A stretch of 64,000 bases of DNA from Gammaproteobacteria bacterium (GTDB taxonomy: Bacteria; Pseudomonadota; Gammaproteobacteria; Steroidobacterales; Woeseiaceae). The stretch is from positions 1 to 64,000 of the forward strand of contig JAOUGX010000006.1 of the NCBI GenBank assembly GCA_029865385.1, given 5' to 3'. Positions 60,611 through 64,000 of the stretch are shown here, in pieces; within the stretch, counting starts at the first letter, position 1, and each line of letters starts with the position of its first letter. The translations under genes and the position numbers were made by a program. The notes under the pieces are model-generated. The model was not told the origin of the DNA. It did not search any database and was given only the letters and a program-made list of their open reading frames with translations.

Positions 60611-61985
60611 TCGGGCTGCTCGATGATCTGCCCTCGGGAGCGATAGTAATGCTGATCTCGGCGCCCCCGAGTGGCGATCGGCCGATGGTGATTTTACCGT
60701 TATAGGACGCGACAATATCCTTAACGACGGCGAGGCCGATGCCGTGGCCTGGTGCCGATTCGTCGAGCCGCACTCCCCTTTGCATTAACTGCGACGCCGC
60801 TTCCTGCGGAATGCCCGGGCCATCATCGGATACGATCATGTTCAGGTATCCGCTGTCGTTATCATCGCCGGCGCGCAGGCACAGTTCGACTTTCTTGCGG
60901 CACCATTTGCATGCGTTGTCCAGAAGATTACCGCAGAGCTCCATGAAATCGCCCATGTCTCCCCTAAACCGGACATCGTGTCCGATATCGAGGCGAATAT
61001 CGGGCTGCTTGTCGCGATAGACTTTTTTCAGGCCGTCGACCAGGCGTAACAATTCGCCTTCCACCGCAACCGGCGCTACCCCCAGAGTACCGCTGACCAG
61101 CGTAGCCGGCTTGCGCAATTGGTATCGTACGATGTCATTCATGCGCTGGACCTGCTCTTCCACTTTTGCGTTGACTTCGCTTTTCGGTTGCTCCGAAACG
61201 ACGCTTAGAATAGCGGCGAGCGGAGTTTTCAGGCTATGTGCCAGGTTGTCGAGCGTGTTTCGATATCGCTCCGACCGTGCCCGCTCGCTGCCGATCAATA
61301 CGTTGAGGTTGCGCGCAACGCCGTGCAGTTCCGTCGGGAAGCTCTCCGACAGCGATCCGCGCTTGCCCTCCTCGACCTCAGTGATTTCTTTTTCAATCTG
61401 CCGCAGGGGGCGGAGCAGACTTCTCATGACCAGCGAAATCGAGAACAGCATGATAATTGCGACAGCGCCGAACCAGCCGAACAGCTGACGGCGGAATCGC
61501 GCCAGTTGGGCGTGAAAGGAATCGAGGCTTTCCGAGACGCTGAAGGTATACGGTCGAAGTTCTCCACTGGCCAGCTCCCATTCGACAGACAGGCTGAGTG
61601 CCATCAGCGGAGTGCCGTCCGAAAGCTGCAGCCGCGAGAACCGATGCTCACCGGCGCCGGGAGGGTCGCCGTATGGTAGCTCCAGACCAAGCGCCGATTG
61701 CGATTTCCAAACCGGTTCGCCGCTATTGTCACGCAGCTCGCCGTAAAGACCGGAATCCACGTTTGAGAAGCGAGGTTCCGGCAGGTCCGGTGGCATCTGC
61801 AGTTCACCGTAGATGTTGGGTTCCGCCGCGGCCAGAAGGGACATCAACTGGCCGTCGAGAATATCTTCCTGTGCCTGCTCGCCAGCGTCGCGAAACGCGA
61901 TATCCAACACAACAATGGTGACGCTGAAGAAAAACAGCAGCAACAGGCTGACGGAGATCAGCAATCGGGTACTGAGCGACGACAT
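60606..61985 (-). CDS. Sensor histidine kinase (PhoQ-like)
   Basis: 459-aa membrane kinase: helix 1 (about 8-30), a periplasmic sensor of about 135 residues rich in acidic patches, helix 2 (about 168-190), a HAMP-like linker, the H-box LDNLAHSLKTPLAAIL with H250, the N-box GNLLDNACKWC, and the ATP motifs SDDGPGIP and PGHGIGLAVVKDI. The layout and the SLKTPLA H-box resemble PhoQ. It follows the response regulator by 9 bp. The signal is unknown; divalent cations or envelope stress are plausible from the acidic sensor. Confidence 0.9.
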   Translation of the reverse strand: MSSLSTRLLISVSLLLLFFFSVTIVVLDIAFRDAGEQAQEDILDGQLMSLLAAAEPNIYGELQMPPDLPEPRFSNVDSGLYGELRDNSGEPVWKSQSALGLELPYGDPPGAGEHRFSRLQLSDGTPLMALSLSVEWELASGELRPYTFSVSESLDSFHAQLARFRRQLFGWFGAVAIIMLFSISLVMRSLLRPLRQIEKEITEVEEGKRGSLSESFPTELHGVARNLNVLIGSERARSERYRNTLDNLAHSLKTPLAAILSVVSEQPKSEVNAKVEEQVQRMNDIVRYQLRKPATLVSGTLGVAPVAVEGELLRLVDGLKKVYRDKQPDIRLDIGHDVRFRGDMGDFMELCGNLLDNACKWCRKKVELCLRAGDDNDSGYLNMIVSDDGPGIPQEAASQLMQRGVRLDESAPGHGIGLAVVKDIVASYNGKITIGRSPLGGAEISITIAPEGRSSSSPT

Positions 61986-61994
61986 GCGCCCGGA

Positions 61995-62681
61995 TTACTC
62001 CGACTGGATTCTTTCGAGTGAAAAGCGGTAACCGCGGCCGCGGAGAGTCTCGATGGGTTTGATGGTGTTGTCCGGATCCATTTTCTTGCGCAGCCGACCG
62101 ATGAACACCTCGATAACATTGCTGTCTCGTTCGAAGTCCTGATCGTAAAGGCGGTCCGTCAGTTCGGATTTCGAAATAACCTGTCCGGCGCGGATCATCA
62201 GGTGCTCGATGATCCGGTATTCGTAACTGGTCAATTCGATCGCTGAGCCGTTGACCTTGAGTTCCTGGCGCGATGTATCCAGCGAAACCGGTCCGGCATT
62301 TAGCACCGACGATGCCCAGCCGCCGCTGCGACGTAGCAATGCATTGACGCGGGCCAGTACTTCCTCTGTCTGGAACGGTTTGACCACGTAGTCGTCGGCG
62401 CCGGCACTAAGGCCGTCGACCTTGTCCTGCCAGCGATCGCGCGCCGTCAGAATCAGCACCGGATAGGTCTTGCCCTTTCGCCGCAGTTCGCGGATGACGT
62501 CGATGCCCGATATTTCCGGCAGTCCCAGGTCGACTATGGCCAGATCGACCGGGTACTCGAGGCCGAAATATAGTCCTTCCTTGCCGTCGCCTGCCTGCTC
62601 GACACCGAATCCTGCCGTCGCAAGCTGTGCACACAGCGATTCGCGAAGCGTTGTGTCGTCCTCAATCACCAGAAGGCGCAT
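61995..62681 (-). CDS. OmpR/PhoP-family response regulator
   Basis: 228-aa regulator. The receiver domain has D8-D9, phosphoacceptor D51 (LAIVDLGLPEISG), a conserved Thr (LILTARDRW) and K103-type Lys (VVKPFQTEE). The C-terminal winged helix (about 130-225) carries ELTSYEYRIIEHLMIRAG and the recognition segment DSNVIEVFIGRLRKK. It is probably phosphorylated by the downstream kinase. A small PepSY-like gene lies 16 bp upstream in the same unit and may be a signal modulator or target. Confidence 0.93.
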   Translation of the reverse strand: MRLLVIEDDTTLRESLCAQLATAGFGVEQAGDGKEGLYFGLEYPVDLAIVDLGLPEISGIDVIRELRRKGKTYPVLILTARDRWQDKVDGLSAGADDYVVKPFQTEEVLARVNALLRRSGGWASSVLNAGPVSLDTSRQELKVNGSAIELTSYEYRIIEHLMIRAGQVISKSELTDRLYDQDFERDSNVIEVFIGRLRKKMDPDNTIKPIETLRGRGYRFSLERIQSE

Positions 62682-62697
62682 CGATAGCTCCCAGGAT

Positions 62698-63009
62698 CTA
62701 ACCGTTTTCGAGTGTGCGGCCGTTTACTTGGACTGTCTTGACTTTGCCGTCTTCCGTCAGGACCTTGATGTAGTGCACCTCGCGATTGCCTTTGACCCTG
62801 GTCTCCGCGCTTACGATACGGCCGTTGTACTGGCGCCGTACCTGCTCAACCGCCTGGTCCAGCGTCATGCCGCCGCCTTGTGCGAGGAGAACTCGCCCGC
62901 CCTGATTGCCGCCCTTTTCCGCCATCGCACCGTTGACCGGCGCAAATGCGAGAACTAGGCAGGCCGCCAGCAGGCAGGAAACGGTGGGCGATGTACGGAA
63001 AGTTTTCAT
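62698..63009 (-). CDS. Small periplasmic PepSY-like protein
   Basis: 103-aa exported protein with a signal peptide (cleavage near AMAEK, residue about 30), a Gly/Gln-rich linker, then a single PepSY-like alpha-beta domain (LDQAVEQVRRQYNGRIVSAETR… HYIKVLTEDGKVKTVQVNG). PepSY domains often inhibit or sense peptidases or modulate two-component kinases. It is the first gene of the PepSY/regulator/kinase unit. Confidence 0.75.
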   Translation of the reverse strand: MKTFRTSPTVSCLLAACLVLAFAPVNGAMAEKGGNQGGRVLLAQGGGMTLDQAVEQVRRQYNGRIVSAETRVKGNREVHYIKVLTEDGKVKTVQVNGRTLENG

Positions 63010-63112
63010 GTCGTCAAAGGGTCAGCGCTACGGGCCTGTATGGAAGTTTGGTGTGTCGACGGACCGATTGCAATGCAGCAGGTCACAAGCGGCCCGTCGG
63101 GACACGATTCGT

Positions 63113-63688
63113 TCAGGCCGCCGGCTGTATGTCGACGCGAATACGCAGGCGCTTGCCCGGGTCATACGGCATATCGGTCGCGTACTTTCTTCCGTTGTAG
63201 CTGTACACAACCCGGTAGCTGTCGATTCGCTGTTCTTCGCGCGACTCGTAACGGGTTTCGCAGCGCTTCACCGGGCGCGAGTACTCGGACGGCCGGTAGT
63301 TGGCATTGGCGCGGACTGCCGCGTTATTGCCGATGGCCGCGCCGAGTATGCTGCCTACCGCTGTCGCCGCATCGTTGCCGCGGCCACTGCCGAACTGATG
63401 ACCAATGACGCCGCCGACTACCGCACCGAACAGCGTACTGCCGCCAACACCCGGCGGGCGCCGGTCGGTGGTGTAGTACTCCACATCGTCCCAGCATTCG
63501 CGGACGGGAGTGGTTACGGTGACGTAACGAAAATTCGGCTGGGCGCTCAGCACCCGCGCGTAGTCGTATACGTCGGCCGATCTGCCTCGGTGATGCCCGT
63601 TGCCGGACGCGTTTGCCGGTGCAGCGGCCACTGTCATCGCAATGACCAGTGACGCCAGAACGGTGGTCTTCCAGGGCTTCGTGTTCAT
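63113..63688 (-). CDS. Glycine-zipper 2TM domain exported protein
   Basis: 191-aa protein with a signal peptide (cleavage near ANASG, residue about 28). It has a central glycine zipper of two short helices (GSTLFGAVVGGVIGHQFGSG and AATAVGSILGAAIGNNAAV, about 83-125) and a C-terminal beta-rich part (CETRYESREEQRIDSYRVVY, YATDMPYDPG). Such proteins sit in the outer membrane or periplasm, related to the Rickettsia 17-kDa antigen/SlyB group, though no lipobox Cys is present. 103 bp precede the PepSY gene and nothing notable lies there. Confidence 0.8.
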   Translation of the reverse strand: MNTKPWKTTVLASLVIAMTVAAAPANASGNGHHRGRSADVYDYARVLSAQPNFRYVTVTTPVRECWDDVEYYTTDRRPPGVGGSTLFGAVVGGVIGHQFGSGRGNDAATAVGSILGAAIGNNAAVRANANYRPSEYSRPVKRCETRYESREEQRIDSYRVVYSYNGRKYATDMPYDPGKRLRIRVDIQPAA

Positions 63689-63822
63689 GCTCCTTCTCCA
63701 TTCCAGTCAAGGGGCCCGGATACAGCTCTGAGCCTTGGGAGAATCCTACGGTCTCGCCAATGAACCGTTGCTGAACACTTTCAATCGAATTTTGTGCTGA
63801 AACTGAACGACTTATGAATGAA

Positions 63823-64000
63823 CTACGGATTGCCGCCAGGAGCTTTCTTGGCCTGCTGCCAGTGCCGCTCCATTTGCTCCAGCGACAGGTCCTGCATGCT
63901 GTCGCCGCCGCTCACGATGTTTGCCTCCATGCTGCGAAAGCGACGCTCGAATTTGCGGCTGGCATTGTCCAGGGCCTGTTCGGCGTCCACGTCCAGATGG
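63823..64000 (-). CDS. mazG: MazG nucleoside triphosphate pyrophosphohydrolase, 3' end only
   Basis: The C-terminal 58 codons of a gene that continues past the right edge. The sequence HLDVDAEQALDNASRKFERR, then FRSME and a tail with SLEQMERHWQQAKK, matches the C-terminus of MazG. MazG hydrolyses NTPs and dNTPs to monophosphates and dampens the stringent response. The catalytic EExxE motifs are outside the window. Confidence 0.85.
   Translation of the reverse strand, partial: HLDVDAEQALDNASRKFERRFRSMEANIVSGGDSMQDLSLEQMERHWQQAKKAPGGNP

Noticed and set aside
1-64000. CRISPR arrays, insertion sequences, prophage genes, rRNA operons
   Set aside because: No regularly spaced repeats, transposase or integrase domains, phage structural genes or rRNA sequence seen on either strand.

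Overview
The window is a dense stretch of a gammaproteobacterial chromosome with high-50s GC by eye. Genes are often joined by 4-base ATGA overlaps. Supporting markers are a System I cytochrome c maturation operon (ccmABCDEFGHI), a uvrC-pgsA neighbourhood with tRNA-Gly/Cys/Leu as in Escherichia coli, the glyoxylate-shunt pair aceB-icd beside rluE, a class II DAHP synthase and Gram-negative envelope genes (RND pump, TonB, porin, lipoprotein). A free-living, probably marine or sediment, heterotroph fits, but the genus cannot be fixed from the sequence alone. I see no insertion sequence, prophage, CRISPR array or rRNA.

Layout. 0-4.1 kb: a porin-like protein, a ZnuA-like binding protein and an ABC-3 permease (no ATPase), a PrsW-type protease, and a 55-aa gene with a textbook class II CRP-type promoter. 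4.3-9.0 kb: a fatty-acyl-AMP ligase with a C-terminal carrier domain and a KAS III enzyme, divergent from a DUF374 acyltransferase and a DUF3108 protein. 9.0-10.5 kb: a PadR regulator with a HAAS-type membrane partner, divergent from a TonB-like gene across twin palindromic operators. 10.6-15.4 kb: lipoprotein, tandem-repeat secreted protein, MarC-family protein, Ca2+/Na+ antiporter, pirin, exported methyltransferase. 15.6-22.5 kb: an operon of RND adaptor, RND pump, FAD amine oxidase and M64 peptidase. 22.5-28.6 kb: YcaQ-like glycosylase, sterol-desaturase-like oxygenase, PLP decarboxylase, CrcB, nitronate monooxygenase, a second small gene with a CRP-type promoter, and a hotdog thioesterase. 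28.6-35.3 kb: the full ccm operon, including a 54-aa ccmD. 35.5-38.1 kb: an AAA-FHA fusion, thymidine kinase and an exported hypothetical protein.

38.1-49.0 kb is the most interesting part. In E. coli, uvrC-pgsA is followed directly by glyW-cysT-leuZ. Here the same three tRNAs follow in the same order, but a six-gene cluster of about 7.7 kb lies between them and pgsA. It encodes a Rieske oxygenase, a six-helix membrane protein, an unrecognised soluble protein, a GH3-type acyl-adenylating ligase, a GNAT-like protein, and a protein that fuses an RnfD/NqrB-like membrane domain to seven FG-GAP repeats and an ASPIC/UnbV-like tail. I infer an undescribed acyl-amide or redox pathway.

49.0-64.0 kb: family-5-like uracil-DNA glycosylase, icd, aceB, rluE, class II DAHP synthase, saccharopine dehydrogenase plus ALDH7-type dehydrogenase (lysine catabolism), a one-domain asparaginase, NfeD plus slipin, a PepSY/response-regulator/histidine-kinase unit, a glycine-zipper protein, and the 3' end of mazG.
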